Of a stretch of DNA of 64,000 nt, positions 36,294-49,100 are shown one piece after another. The stretch lies in assembly GCA_029298735.1 (NCBI GenBank), contig JANSLP010000050.1, positions 62,001 through 126,000 on the forward strand. Direction: 5' to 3'. How positions within the stretch are numbered: the first letter of the stretch is position 1; each line of letters opens with the position of its first letter. Origin of the DNA: Ophiostoma sp. CBS 140.51. Its lineage: Eukaryota; Ascomycota; Sordariomycetes; Ophiostomatales; Ophiostomataceae. Made by a program: the position numbers and the translations under genes. The notes beneath the pieces are model-generated. The model was not told the origin of the DNA. It worked only from the letters and a program-made list of their open reading frames with translations, and made no database searches.

Positions 36294-37008
36294 CGAACGA
36301 TGAACGATGAGGCGAGGCGACTCCATCGAGCCTGAAAACCCGCAACCGAGCATGTCCGTCGGTGGCGCGGAGGATGTGCAGGGCTGTGCCGGCAGCCCTA
36401 GTGTGTGGTGAGAACATGGACGGACTTGCTCCGACGGCCGTGAGATATCGGTTCCTGTGGTTCACATGTACAAGTACATCGAACTGAGTATATCGAACTG
36501 AATACATCCACACAAGTGTATGTTCTCCCTGCAGCAGAACCAAAGAGTACTTGTTTCCGGATCATGGCCTGCACGCTCGGACGATGCACGCCAACCGTTA
36601 TGCTCAAGTGGAAGTACTCGTTTCGAGAAGTCGAGGCTGCCAGTCAGTGCGAGTCGTACGTCGTAGCCTTTTCGCGATATATCCCCGATCTCTTTATCCT
36701 TTGGCCAGAGCAAACGAGAGAAAATGTGACATTTCGACAACTTGCCGGTTCCCGTGCACAAAGTAGAGTGCCCGCCTAAGTGACTGGGTGCCTGGGACCT
36801 GATGTCGTGTGCAAGATAAGAGAAGGATGCAGTGTCGAGCACGAAAGGGGAACGAGGGAACATGCAGTGCAGAGTCGTAGTACTGCGTGGAGCGGGGACG
36901 AGACGAAGTAACCGAATCAACTGGTGGATCGGTGAGCAGAGGCAAAGAGGGCAAGCATGCAAAATGTGCAAAGCATGCAAGCAAGCAGGCCAGACTTGAC
37001 TGGACGTT

Positions 37009-37032
37009 CACAGTCACAGTCACAGTCACAGT
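37009..37032. repeat. CACAGT hexamer repeat, four copies
   Basis: Four perfect head-to-tail copies lie in non-coding DNA. Confidence 0.85.
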
Positions 37033-38339
37033 CTGCAATCGCCATCGACCATCGAAATGCCCGGCCGTCTTTGCATGGCATGGTATCTTTTCTTTTCTTC
37101 CCGAGCACCAACGCCCAACACATGTCGTCGAAAGCTTTCACTCACCCCTGGTCCCCTGCCCACGCCCCATCCATCTGGGTTGAAACGGGCCCTCCTCAAG
37201 TGATCGTCGTGTTTTACGGAGCATTGCCGTTGGTTCTTTTTTGTTTGTTTTTTAGTCTATTTCGATCGTTAGGAGGGGAGGAGGGCTAAGGTTTGCGTTT
37301 TGCCGTCTAAAGGGTAGCTAGGTAGTTGCTGCGAGGCCCGGTCCATGTCCAGTTCTTGTCCATGTCCTGTCCATGTTGTCTAATCTGGAGGCGTTCGTTT
37401 ACGCCGAGGGCAGAGCGGGCTAGGGTGAAGTGTTGTTGGCTGTCCAAACAAAGTAGTGAAAACGTGAACAAAGTGAATGAAGCAAAAGAGGTGAATTGCA
37501 GAATGCACGACGCGGGATGCAGAATGCGGGTAGCGGACAGCGGGTGGCGGAAAGCAGCGTTCATGGAACAAGTCAACATGGAGAGATTTCAGATTCGAAG
37601 GGGGGTAGTTAAGAAGGCAAAGGAGGGACCTCTTGTGCTTCCCCCTCTCCGTCTGTCTCTCTCCTTCCCCCGATTGAGCAAAAGAGTCAACAAACCAAGG
37701 CAGGAAAGAGCGACGAGGCCAAACAAAACGACAAGACAAAAGACTAGAAAGAACGAACGATTGCGTTATGAACCCAATCGACAAGCTGCCTCTTGCCTAG
37801 CTACTAGCCCAGGCCGAGCTTCCCCCATTCCCCGCCATTTGCGCCTTCCCTTTTTATGTACCTTACTATATTTTCCCGCAGTTAGCTCTATTTTGTTAGC
37901 TTTTTCGCCCTGCTCTTCCGCCCCCTCTCACACACAAATACTCCATCCACGCAGACGGGGCCTTGTGCGCGTGGCCGAGCCCACACCAACGACCGAGTGA
38001 CAATCCTCACTCCGTTCCTTCCACATCTTTGCTCAGTTGCTGCCTTACTTCGCACCTGCGCTGAGTGACTGCGCGCGCCTTCCTTCCTCGATCCTCGCAT
38101 GCGCGCTTTACCGCCTCAGTCTTGGAAAGAACACCAGCATCATTCTTGCCCTGGCTTGGTTTGATTCACTCAACGGGTCCAGCAGCACCAGCAGTCCCCT
38201 CCTTCCCTAGAGCCGACACCGCGCCACCAACAAGGCAAGATCTGGCGGCATCGCGCCTGCCCTCGAAAAACATATGAGACATATCAGATTGAGACACAAC
38301 CGCATATATGTCCACGCATAGCAAGCGCCTCCTGTAAGC

Positions 38340-39560
38340 TTCTTCCTTTTTTGTCTTCTCGATATTCCGCGTCTATGTTGTTCGAATTCGGACCCCTCCC
38401 CTCCATTTTATCTTTGCAATTTTGTCTCCAACATCCCTCCGTCACTCCCCCTCTCCAAAACCCCTTTGAGCGCAACGCGCAGCCGGTTGTCGGTGATCCC
38501 CGGCTCAGCTCCATCTCCAAATCTGTCCGCCAGTCGACGATTCTCTATTTGCTTCAAGTCTTTAAGCTTCAAGAATTCACCACATCTACCACAACCTTCA
38601 CGCCCACCACGCTCAACACACCCATCCCACGCCTGGGCCGGCTTCTCTACGCGAGCTTGTGTTCCCCATCAACTGAGACTCGCAGGGTCTGTCTGCCTGA
38701 GACCACGCCGCCTTCTCGTCGTCCACAGATCCCTCTGCCTGGGGCTGTTTGGCTGTGTGGCTCTGTTTTCTGGCTCTCTCGCTCTCTCGCCGCTCTGGTT
38801 TAGGTAGCTGCCGCCCCCTTTTGACCTACCCAACCCATCCTCTCGCCCCCTCTACCGTCATACAGCGTGCCATTGCTACCCTCTTCCTCTTCCTTCTATT
38901 GCTCTTCCTGCTTGGTTCCTACTTGCTTCCTGCTGCTTCTAGTCCTTCTGTACTCTGTACGCCTGCTGTCTCTCGTTGTGTATCTTCGATCTCCTTTGTC
39001 CTCCCTCGTCCTCGTTTTCCCCCTTCTTTTTTCTCCCCGTTCCCACTTGTCCACCTCCTCACCTTCTCTTCTTCTGCCCTGCCACCTCCCGTGCTCCCGG
39101 CCTCGTTGTATCTGACAAGCTGGTCTGGCCCGGCCTTCCTGGCCTTCATGGCCTTCTCCTGGGCCTGCTTGGTTAGCCTGTCTAGCCTGGCCGCCACGGC
39201 CATGTCTCGAGGTTGCCTTTGAGCCGCTTTCTGCTTGTTTCTTTCTCCCCCATGTTACCTTGCGTTACCTCTCCTCCACTCCTCCTCCCCGAGCCTGTCC
39301 TTCGTCTCGTCTTACCCCCTGCCTTGGTACCGTCACTCTGTTCTCTGTTGTCCATGCCCATCTCGTTTTATCTTGACACCCCTCTCCCAGCTTTTGCTGT
39401 CACTATTTTGCTAGTATTTGCCTTTCCTGTCTGTCGTTCTTTTCTTCCCTTTATTTACCCCGGCCATATCACGCCTGCCAATGAAGCCTTTTCCTTCAGT
39501 CTCTCTTGCCACGACGGGCACCCATACATAAACTCCTTGCATATCCAGCAATCCGGCCCC
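38340..39560 (+). other. Kilobase pyrimidine-rich tract
   Basis: On the plus strand most 60-base lines here are roughly 70-90 percent C+T; the line at 39001-39060 has only six purines. The strand bias is toward the sense strand of the gene at 40166, as in fungal promoters just before transcription starts, but the tract is far longer than the usual tens of bases. A transcribed leader or promoter element is inferred. Confidence 0.55.
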
Positions 39561-40165
39561 TCTTGCGTCTATTTCCAGCTCTGACGCCTATTGGCGAGCC
39601 GAGCATGCTTTGTAAGAGGGGCAGGCAGCTTCGCCTTTCCTGGAAATCCCTGTGCATTTGATTTTTTTTCACGTTGTTTTTTTTACTCCTCAGACTCCTC
39701 ATCTGCCGGCCTGTTTTATGCACGTCGCTTTTTTCTTACATTTATCTTTTAAATCCTTCCCTCGTTTCCTGATTCCGTGCCCCTCTCCTTTCTCGGCTGA
39801 TGCCCCAAGTGGTGATCGAGAAATCTGGCCCCGTTGCGTTGCTCTTGAACAGCCGATTGCCCCAAATGATGTGATATCGCGAGTTGCCTCTCTATTTTCT
39901 CCTGCATGCTGCTAGATATGACAAAAAATTGCGCAACGAGGTCTAACTGTTGTCTAGACCCCCTTCTTTCCTCCCGTTAGTCTCGCCATATGTCGGTCGA
40001 TACACATTTATAGGACAACCCTCCGCTTTCCAGCCTGTTACATATTCCTTCGGTTCACCGCCGACGACCACGATTCTGATTTCGTACCCATCCGAATAGC
40101 CTGCCTGCCGCCAAGACGTACTCCGGCCTTCTCGTTGGGCCCTGGGGTACGAGACGGCGTGGAGG

Positions 40166-43100
40166 ATGGAAATCCAGACTGATGTCTTGCGCGATGGCGA
40201 GTGGGTGACGGAAACGGTCACCATCGACGATGTGCTCAAGGCCAAAAACAACAACACGAGTAACAACAAAGACCCTGTGCCTGAGCCGCGTCCCGATCAG
40301 CCTCCAAATCTTGGCATCCTTACTAGAACCGTCGTCGAGAGTCCTGTAGCACATTGGATGCTTCCTGTGCGGCTACGGTCTGCACAGCATATGGATGTTG
40401 CCGTTATCGGTGTAAGTTCCCGTTCATCGCTGGTAGGGCCGTCTAACAGGGACTGTCATCAGTTTTTAACTCGCTTTTAGGACCACTATGTACAAATCAG
40501 TGAGCTGGGACGAGATGGCCGGCTTCGCAACATTGTCCGCAAAACGGATTTTGGGTCCCGGATCCGAAATGCCAAGGTGATCGGTACCCCGCCCGAGAGT
40601 GCTACGGACGAGGAAAAGGACGACGCCGAAGTCCGTATCAAGATGGAGGACGACGATGCCATGCTCGGCAGTGGCGACGCAGACAGCATATCTGGTGACG
40701 AGACAATGGAAGGTATGGCACCCGGGCGATCGACCGGCAATACAACAAGGCCACGCCTGCCTCCACAACAACTCCTCGTCGTTCTCGAAAGCGGAGATTG
40801 CGTCTTCCTATTCATCGACTCAGCAAGTGGCGACAACCCCGAATTTGTCGCGACACATTATCGACCAGCTGGGAACCGAATTGTGCAACCTGGATTTCAC
40901 ACATGCGTGGACCCGAGCTCACGATATGTAGCCGTCGCCTGCCCGGAAAACCTATTCGTGGTGCACGAATTAGAGTCCTCTCAAAAACTAAACGACGCAT
41001 ACGCCCGAGACAAGGCATTGAAGCCCATCAAAACCTCTCGGCCGCGTGCCGTCCAAGGCGTAATACACAAGATGGAATTTTTGTATCCACATACCGAAGA
41101 CGACTATCACATTATCCTTCTCCTTATCATTGTCCACAACGGGAAATCGCGGATGGTGACGTACGAATGGGAGGCCGGCGACAATCTGGCAGCTGTTTTC
41201 AGAGAGGAGAAAAGAGGCCAGACCCTGCCACCACAGCATCAAATGCCCATCTTAATCGTACCGTTGACGCTTCACTCGGCATTCTTTGCAATCTCGGCAC
41301 GCCATATTGGTGTTTGCAAAGATGCACTCAACCTTCCCGCCGAATTCGACGACTTTGCCATGGAAGTTCACGAGACTTCCCGGTTCCACCACGGCCGTGG
41401 TATTCCATATTGGGCGGCATGGACACGGCCATATCGTCTCCCGACGTACAACACAACACGAGACAGCATCTATCTCGCCCGGGAAGATGGCGTTGTCATG
41501 TTTTTGGACATCAACTCCGACAACATTCTTGGTGCGTCGGTAGAAATTGGAAAATTCGAATGCAACATCGGTACAGCATTCTGCAGCCTGTTTGACGACT
41601 TCAACGATATTTTGATTATGGGTGGCGACTCTGGTCCGGGTACAATATGGCAGGTACGTTGTGGATGCATCACAAAGTTAAAGGAAGTTGGGTTTGCTGG
41701 TATACTAACAACGTCCGATTTAGATCCGTCCTCGCCAGCCAAATATGCAGCTTGGGAAAATTCCCAACTGGTCTCCGGTCGTGGATCTTGTTACGACTGA
41801 CGAGTTCTCTACGGTGAACGGGCTTATTGGAGCCAATGGCAAGAAAATCGAGGCCAAAAGCCACGGCGCAAACAATGTTTCGAACCCTCACTATTCAAAT
41901 CCAGATCGAATTTTCGGTACATCAGGCCGCGGCGTCACAGGAGCCATCACAGAATTCCGATACGGCCTGCGTGCTGACGTGGGCCTCGAAGTCGACTATC
42001 TGGTACCCGTCAAGCAGTCTTGGATCTTTGCGACGAGGACCGAGGACTATGATATCGAGTTCCAGGTCCTCATCTCCCTCATCGACAAATCTGAGGCATT
42101 CTACCTATCAGCCGACCTCTCTCAAGTCGGCATCCACGAGGAAGGTACCACATTATACGACCTGGAATCCCGGACATTGGTCGCAGCGCAGGTATCTGAA
42201 GATGTCATTGTACAAGTGACGGAAAATCACATTGTGTTTTCCAGCCCCAAAACAAGGTATGCAAACTTTCGCTTTGAACATGTAATCTTGTCTTCCCAGG
42301 ATTTTCTTCTGACCGGTGTTGTAATATTAGTACGCGTCACCTCCATACGGAGACTTTCCAAAACCCACAAGTTACAGTCATAGATGCCTTCATATTTGGC
42401 GATCTTGTGGCTGTTGCCACTCTGGCAGGATCTGTATTTGAAGGGCATTTACTTCAGGTCAAACCGGACCGATCTATTGCCAGAGTGGAAACTTTTGAAC
42501 TTCCAGGTGATGCCACCTGTATCTGCTTGTCCTTATTCTTGGGATCACCGCACATCGTGGTCGGAATTATGGCCAATGGCAGCCCGTCTTTGTTGCTTCA
42601 TCGCATCAGAGGGGGCGAAAACTCGCAGTCGGTCCTCATTGACCCAGGAAGCGGTACGTATACAACGACAGAGAGACAGACTGTTTGTGAATTCGTTGCC
42701 TCGGCTAGAGCTTTACTAACAGCCATTGCAGACGATTTTAGTCGATACCTACAAGGCCAGGGGAGTTCTTTTGCCAACCGATCATTCGAATCGATCAGCA
42801 GCGTCGCCTTTTTACCGCAACATGGCAACAAGGCAACGATTGTTTTCGGAACGAGAGCAGGCGATCTAGTGACTCTGATTCTTGGTGAGACGGGCTTCCT
42901 TGCCGCCAATGTGGAACGAATTGGCCCTAGCAGAGTCGACTTGGTTATTATTGACGACGTCCAGCTTGGGAAAGCAGTCCTGGCGACGTGCAATGGCCAG
43001 GTTTCGGTGCATTACGGTTCAGGAGAGAAGGCGGCGACATTTCGATCAAGTCACACAGTCTGGCCCTTTGATGCGGCCGCCCTTAACAAACCGGCACCAT

Positions 43101-44623
43101 TCGTCAATAGCGTGACTGTGCTGTCGGGCGGTCTGCCTGGCCGCCAGAACAAGACCCAGCTTGTGCTGTCGTCTACATCCCACTTTATGCTTGCAGAACT
43201 GCACCCGCAGCCAGGACCGGTCCAACGTAGTCTACCACTGAATGGCACTCCCGCGAAAGTGCTGTACTCGCACACGCTTGGCTGTTTGGTTGTGGCCCTC
43301 AAGGACCTCGAAAACCGAACCACGCTCCAATTCATCAATCCCGACACTGGAGAGGATCTGTCGATGCCCACCGACAAAAATCGAGAGCCTGCGGAGTTTA
43401 TATCCGGCCTTGGCAAAGTTGGCGACCAGATTCTCTCGCTCGGTGAATGGAATTACGAGCGACAAGGGGACAAGTGGGTTTTCCTGTTTGTTTGCACCAA
43501 GGAAGGACGCTTTCTCGTCATTTCTACGACGCGAACCACGATTGATCAGCAGTCCAAAGTCCAGTACTGGACACGATACAAGAAAAGTATGCACGAGCCT
43601 GTGCACTCTGTCGTCAGCCGGGGCGAGTACGTCTTCTCCTGCGTCGGCTCCACAATCTACTGGGACAAACTGGATCCAGAGCTGAAGCGGCTGGTTACGT
43701 GCGGGACGTTTGAACTCAATTCTTGCGCCACATCTCTCCGAATTGTCAACCACAAGCTGGTGGCAGTTACTGACGATGACGGCTCGGTTGAGATTATCGA
43801 CATTTCCGAAGGCAGCAAGCCAGGCGAGATGACGCTCTATCACGGCGACTCAGAACAGCGGTCCGCAACACACATGATTGAGATTGGAAGCAAGATTTCC
43901 GGCAACGAGCTGGATACGTCGCTGCTTTTGGTGTGCGGTCGTGACTCGACAGCCTCGGGCTTATGGGTGCCGTGGCAGCAACCGGGCAAGGACTGCTGGG
44001 CGGTTTTCGAAGCAGATCTGCCCGCATCGGTGCGCAAGCTTGTGCGTGGACGGACGCGGCCAAGCTGGCAACAGGCCCGGCGTGACGTACAGTACGGCCT
44101 CCTTCCCAGCACACCCGACGAAGCGGAAATTCTGGGCGTATGCCTCGACGGATCCTTGCAACACTTTACGCTTCTCAGCCTGCCGGCATGGCGCCTGCTG
44201 CGACTTGTGCATGATCTCGCCTTGACGTCGGAGAAACTGTTCCCCTTTACATATGAGGCGAACGACGACGATGATGACTACGAGACCGATCCCGGAGCTG
44301 GCGACCGCACGGTGATGCACATTGACGGAGACATGCTGCAGCGGTGCTTTGACAAACGGGCCCTAGAGGAACTCTTTGCAAAGCCATCCCGGTCCGCGAA
44401 GCTGTATGCCGCGCTTGAGAAGCTCGATGGTGGTGCTCTGACGGCTGGCTTTGACCGTTTGCAGGGGCCTGCTCAGAACGCAGGGGCATATTCCGAGATG
44501 ACCGATGGTGACGGGGAGGGTGCGGCGAGCGGGACTAACGGACCGGTCCTCGACGAGCGGACGCACAGGTGCATCAAGCTTCTCTACTCGATTCTGGAGT
44601 ATTACTTGCAGCCGGCGATTTGA
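40166..44623 (+). CDS. CPSF-A/DDB1-superfamily protein with MMS1-type N-terminus
   Basis: Five exons: 40166-40411, 40481-41653, 41724-42256, 42331-42653 and 42732-44623, 1388 residues. The protein starts MEIQTDVLRDGEWVTETVTI and has the length and beta-rich, WD-like propeller texture of the family that includes CPSF160/Cft1, DDB1, Rse1 and Mms1. Blocks such as QQLLVVLESGDCVFLFIDS, RYVAVACPENLFVVHELE, IIVHNGKSRMVTYEWEAGD, DAFIFGDLVAVATLAGSVF and KATIVFGTRAGDLVTLILG resemble propeller blades. I cannot assign it to Cft1, DDB1 or Rse1; it looks like the fourth, Mms1-like group, so a role as a cullin adaptor in DNA repair is possible but inferred. The intron at 42654-42731 has perfect signals but is 78 bp, in frame and stop-free, so unspliced translation would add 26 residues. 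Acidic inserts occur near residues 120-160 and 1270. Confidence 0.82.
42654..42731 (+). other. Stop-free in-frame intron of the MMS1-like gene
   Basis: Donor GTACGT, branch TACTAAC and acceptor TTGCAG are all close to consensus. The length (78) is a multiple of three with no stop, and splicing joins LIDPGS to DDFSRYLQ. Confidence 0.8.
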
Positions 44624-46107
44624 GATTTGAGTTGCCAGGGAATATCATCGTGGCATAAAACACGCGACGGCCATATTTGTACAGGATCTAAATGCATAGC
44701 GTTCGTTTTTTCTTTTGATTTCTTATTGTATTGTTCCGTCTACTGTTTCCATTATTCATGTCTATTTTATGTTATTCTTTTGTGTTCGTTTTTCTCTCTT
44801 TTTGGCGCATAACTGGCATTGGGTCTGGCTTTGGCTTTTTTTACAGGAAAAATTCGGAAGATCATAGAGACGGATTGACAGGCTGCACATTATATGATAG
44901 TACAATCATTTTGGATTGTCCAATCTTTGGTATTGTTGTCTGTCGCCTTGTGTCTGTTGGCTCGATCTGCTGGCTGTCCATGCAGCTGTTTGCGGCTCCT
45001 TTCATACAGGTAAACTAGATCATTGACAGAGTAGATACATATAGGACAACTGAGTCAAATTGAGAATTTTTGAAAGATCAAATTCTCTTTACATGTTTTG
45101 TTTCCCATATTCGAGTCACGAAACATTTTATATGATTTTATGCTTTCCTTAGCTGTGTCGAGTTGAGTCATGATATGGCAGCCTTGCGGTCGAAGTATAT
45201 GTCATGCATATTTATAAAAGATGAAGACAAAAGCTGTGTATAAAACCAAAAAGTGAATTGAAGCAAAATCAAATAAAAAAAGCACAAAACACATGTTTGC
45301 CTTTCACACACAGGAAAAGAAAGCCGAATGGAGTTTTTATTGGGAAATAAAATAAAATGAAAACCAGCTTGTCGTCAACATCGTCTTGATTGGTTTATAC
45401 ATATTGACTAGAAGTTGTCGATGTCTTCGCTGGACTTCGCTGGACATCTCATTAACTCCTGCATAAGTGGTTAAAAATATGCTGCCACGGCTGCGGCTTC
45501 TCGAATCTGCTGAATTTGTTTTAGTGGGGCTTACGGGAGTGGGCTAGCGTCTAGTTGGGCGCTGAAGCCCACTGGCGCATATTATCAGCGAATTGCCCCT
45601 CCATTCGCTCCATTCGCTGACCAGACCTGCTGGCGCCCAGCGAGCCAGTAGCAGCCCATCAGGCGTCGCTCGCTGTCACTCGCCCCTTCCTTACGTTTCC
45701 TTTCCCCGCGCTCGCGCACAATACGCGCTGGAAATAATTCTGCACGCTCTCTGGCGCTGTCGGACTTTATTTTTTGCCCATCCGCACTTGCCATTTGGTG
45801 CACGTCCGGGTGGCCATTTACGTATCTCAGTAGAGACTTTATTCTCGCTCGCCCTGGCTATTTTTTTTTCTGCCGCTTTCAGAAACTACTATTCCTCTCT
45901 CAACATTTCGTTCTCACAAACAGGCAATCCTGTCGACACAACTTCACGACAGAGAAGTAGAACGACTTTCCATTTGCACGTCTTTCGAGATAACGAGACA
46001 GTGCCCCGACAATCGACGATAGAACACGTCGAGTCTACTATTACGACCCACCCCACAACCCCTCCCTTTCACTCGACCCCCCGCGTGGTCTCTGAACAAC
46101 ATCCACG
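44624..46107. other. Intergenic region MMS1-like gene to eIF5B
   Basis: These 1484 bp are T-rich after the first gene and C-rich with C/A runs in the last 250 bp before eIF5B, as expected of a leader. A 10-bp direct repeat (CTTCGCTGGA twice, about 45425-45444) is the only repeat. A 222-codon frame at 45593-46261 overlaps eIF5B out of frame and is not supported. Confidence 0.55.
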
Positions 46108-49100
46108 ATGCCGCCGAAGAAGAAGGGAGGCAAGAAGGCCCAGGACGACTGGGAGTCTGAGCTCGGCGAGAGCATTGCTCCTGTCAACAACGCTGCGCCT
46201 GCCGACGGCGATGTCAAGAATGGCGACGACGACGACGAGGGCGCGGGCGGTGGCGGTTTGATGGCCGTTCTGCGCAAGAACAAGGAGAAGCGCAAGAAGA
46301 AGGGTCTCTCGGAGGAGTTTGAGGACCCCAACGCCGCCAACGGCGATGCTGCTGCCGAAGAACCTGCTGCGTCTTTGGCCGACAAGGCGCCTGTCGAGGC
46401 CACGATGGACGACGAGTTTGCTCTGCCCGAGAAGAAGGGCAAGGGTGGCAAGGGCGGCAAGCAGGCGTCTGCGGCCAAGGCTGATGCTGCTGCTGATGCT
46501 GTAGGAGACGACGATACGGGCGGCCGCATCCTGACCAAGGCCGAGAAGGAGAAGCTCAAGAAGGAGCGCGAGAAGCAGCGGAAGAAGGAGCAGGCCAGCA
46601 AGAAGAAGGTTGAGCCTGTCAAGGCACCGGCCAAGGCTGCACCTGCTGCTGCTGCTGCCACACCTGCTGCTGCCGCTGCACCGGTTGCTGCTGTACCCGA
46701 GCCTGCTGCCGCTGCCGGTGGCAAGAAGAAGAAGATCCCTGCACACCTGCTGGCCATTCAGAAGCAGCAGGAGGAGATACGTCTCCGCGCTGAGCAGGAG
46801 CAGCGTCTGCTGGCTGAGGAGAAGGCCCGTCTCGTGGAGCTCGAGCGGCAAGAGGCTGAAGAGGCCAAGCGCAAGGAGGAGCAACGAGCTCTCAAGAAGC
46901 AAAAGGAAAAGGAGCGGATCGAGCAGCTCAAGAAGGAGGGCAAGTACCTGACCAAGGCACAGAAGGAGGCCAAGGCCCGCAACGAGCAGAAGCTGCAGCA
47001 GATGATGGCTGCGGGCATCAAGGTTGGCGCCCTCGACCAGCCTGGTGATGCCGAGGCCGACAAGGACAAGAAGAAGTCCAAGGACGCCGACCGGAAGCGC
47101 AACGCCGGCCGCAAGACCAAGGTCGACGAGGAGAAGGCCCTGGCCGAGGCCGCCGAGCGTGCACGCTTCAACGCCGAGAAGCTGGCCAAGGAGGCCGAGG
47201 AGCGCGAGAAGGCGGCCAAGAAGAAGGCTGAGGAGGAGTCGGCCAAGGCCAAGGCCGGCGGCGACAGCGACATTGACGACGACTGGGAGACGGCCGCCGG
47301 TGCCGACACCAAGGACGAGGACGTCAAGGACAGCTGGGATGCCGACTCGGACGAGGAGGCTGCGGGCGACAAGAAGACCCTCCCCTCTCGGCCAAAGAAG
47401 AAGTCCGGCGACGAGGACGACAACGAGGACGAGGACGACGACGAGGACGACGATAGCGATGAGGACAGCGAGGACGACAGCGAGGAAGACTCCTCCGAGG
47501 ATGAGCAGGAGTCCGCCGCCAAGGCCGCCGAGGCCCAGCGCAAGCGCGAGCTGGCCGAGCTGCGTGAGAAGGAGCACCAGGCCGCCCTTGCTGCCCGGTC
47601 CAAGGACAACTTGCGCTCGCCCATTTGCTGTATCATGGGCCACGTTGACACGGGCAAGACCAAGCTGCTCGACAAGGTCCGCCAGACCAACGTCCAGGAG
47701 GGCGAAGCTGGTGGTATTACGCAGCAGATTGGTGCGACCTACTTCCCCATCGAGGCCATCAAGCAGAAGACCCAGGTCGTCAACAAGGACAATGCTTTCG
47801 AGTTCAAGGTCCCCGGTCTGCTCATTATCGACACCCCTGGTCACGAGTCCTTCTCCAACCTCCGTTCCCGTGGTTCGTCCCTCTGTAACATTGCTATTCT
47901 CGTCGTCGACATCATGCACGGTCTTGAGCCCCAGACGCTCGAGTCCATGCGCATGCTGCGCGACCGGAAAACGCCCTTTATCGTCGCCCTCAACAAGATT
48001 GATCGTCTCTACGGCTGGAAGAAGGTCGACAACAACGGCTTCGAGGACTCCCTGGCCCTGCAGAACCGCGGTGTCCAGAACGAGTTCGCCAAGCGTCTCG
48101 AGCAGACCAAGGTCGCCTTCGCCGAGCAGGGCTTCAACTCGGAGCTGTTCTACGAGAACAAGCAAAAGTCCCGTGTCGTGTCGCTGGTCCCCACCTCTGC
48201 CCACACGGGTGAGGGTGTCCCCGATATGCTGAAGCTGCTCGTCCAACTGACCCAGGAGCGCATGGCCGACTCGCTCATGTACCTGTCCGAGGTGCAGGCG
48301 ACCGTGCTCGAAGTCAAGGCCATTGAGGGCTTCGGTATGACCATTGACATTATCCTCTCCAACGGTGTCCTGCGCGAGGGTGACCGCATTATCCTGTGTG
48401 GTGTCGAGGGTGTTATCAAAACAAATATTCGAGCCCTGCTCACACCCGCGCCCATGCGCGAGCTGCGTGTCCGCTCTGCCTATGTCCACAACAAGGAGGT
48501 CAAGGCTGCCATGGGTATCAAGATCAGTGCCCCTGGTCTAGAGGGCGCCATTGCCGGTTCGCGTCTGCTGGTTGTCGGCAAGTACGACGACGAAGACGAC
48601 CTGGAAGAGGAGGTCGAGTCCGATCTGGCTTCCGTGTTCAGCCGTGTCGAAAAGTCTGGTCGCGGTGTCAGTGTCCAGGCTTCGACGCTGGGTTCGCTCG
48701 AGGCTCTGCTGGACTTCTTGAAGGACTGCAAGATCCCCGTCGCCAACGTCGGTATCGGCCCGGTCTACAAGCGCGATGTCATGCAGACGGGCATTATGCT
48801 GGAGAAGGCCCCCGACTATGCCGTCATGCTGTGTTTCGATGTCAAGGTCGACAAGGAAGCCGCTGCCTATGCCGAGGAGCAGGGCGTCAAGATCTTCACG
48901 GCCGACATTATCTACCACCTGTTTGACGCCTTCACCAAGCACATGGCCATTCTGAGCGAGAAGAAGAAGGAGGAGTCCAAGATGTTGGCTGTCTTCCCCT
49001 GTGTCCTCAACACCGTCGCCGTCTTCAACAAGACTGCTCCTATTGTTGTCGGTGTCGATGTCGTCGAGGGCAACCTGCGCCTCAACACGCCCCTCGCTGT

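Larger units (their letters stand above)
33986..40165. other. Long divergent gene-free region
   Basis: These 6.2 kb separate the starts of the TBC gene and the CPSF-A/MMS1-like gene. I see no gene. Open frames of 120-224 codons (for example 37326-38000) have no domain, overlap on both strands and lack coding bias. Visible structures are a GGACAGTG-type repeat at 35021-35050, an imperfect hairpin at 36240-36293, a CACAGT repeat at 37009-37032 and a pyrimidine-rich tract at about 38340-39560. Repeated stop codons and no conserved splice-joined peptide argue against a large protein gene. A long leader, a non-coding RNA or regulatory DNA are the open options. Confidence 0.6.

Noticed and set aside
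37326..38000. 224-codon open frame in the 6.2-kb block
   Set aside because: It has random-looking composition and overlaps antisense frames of similar size; no conserved motif is seen.
46069..48489. 806-codon open frame antisense to eIF5B
   Set aside because: It mirrors the GC-rich, Lys/Glu/Ala-coding sense strand; the product is Leu/Val/Gly-rich with no domain, and eIF5B on the other strand is certain.
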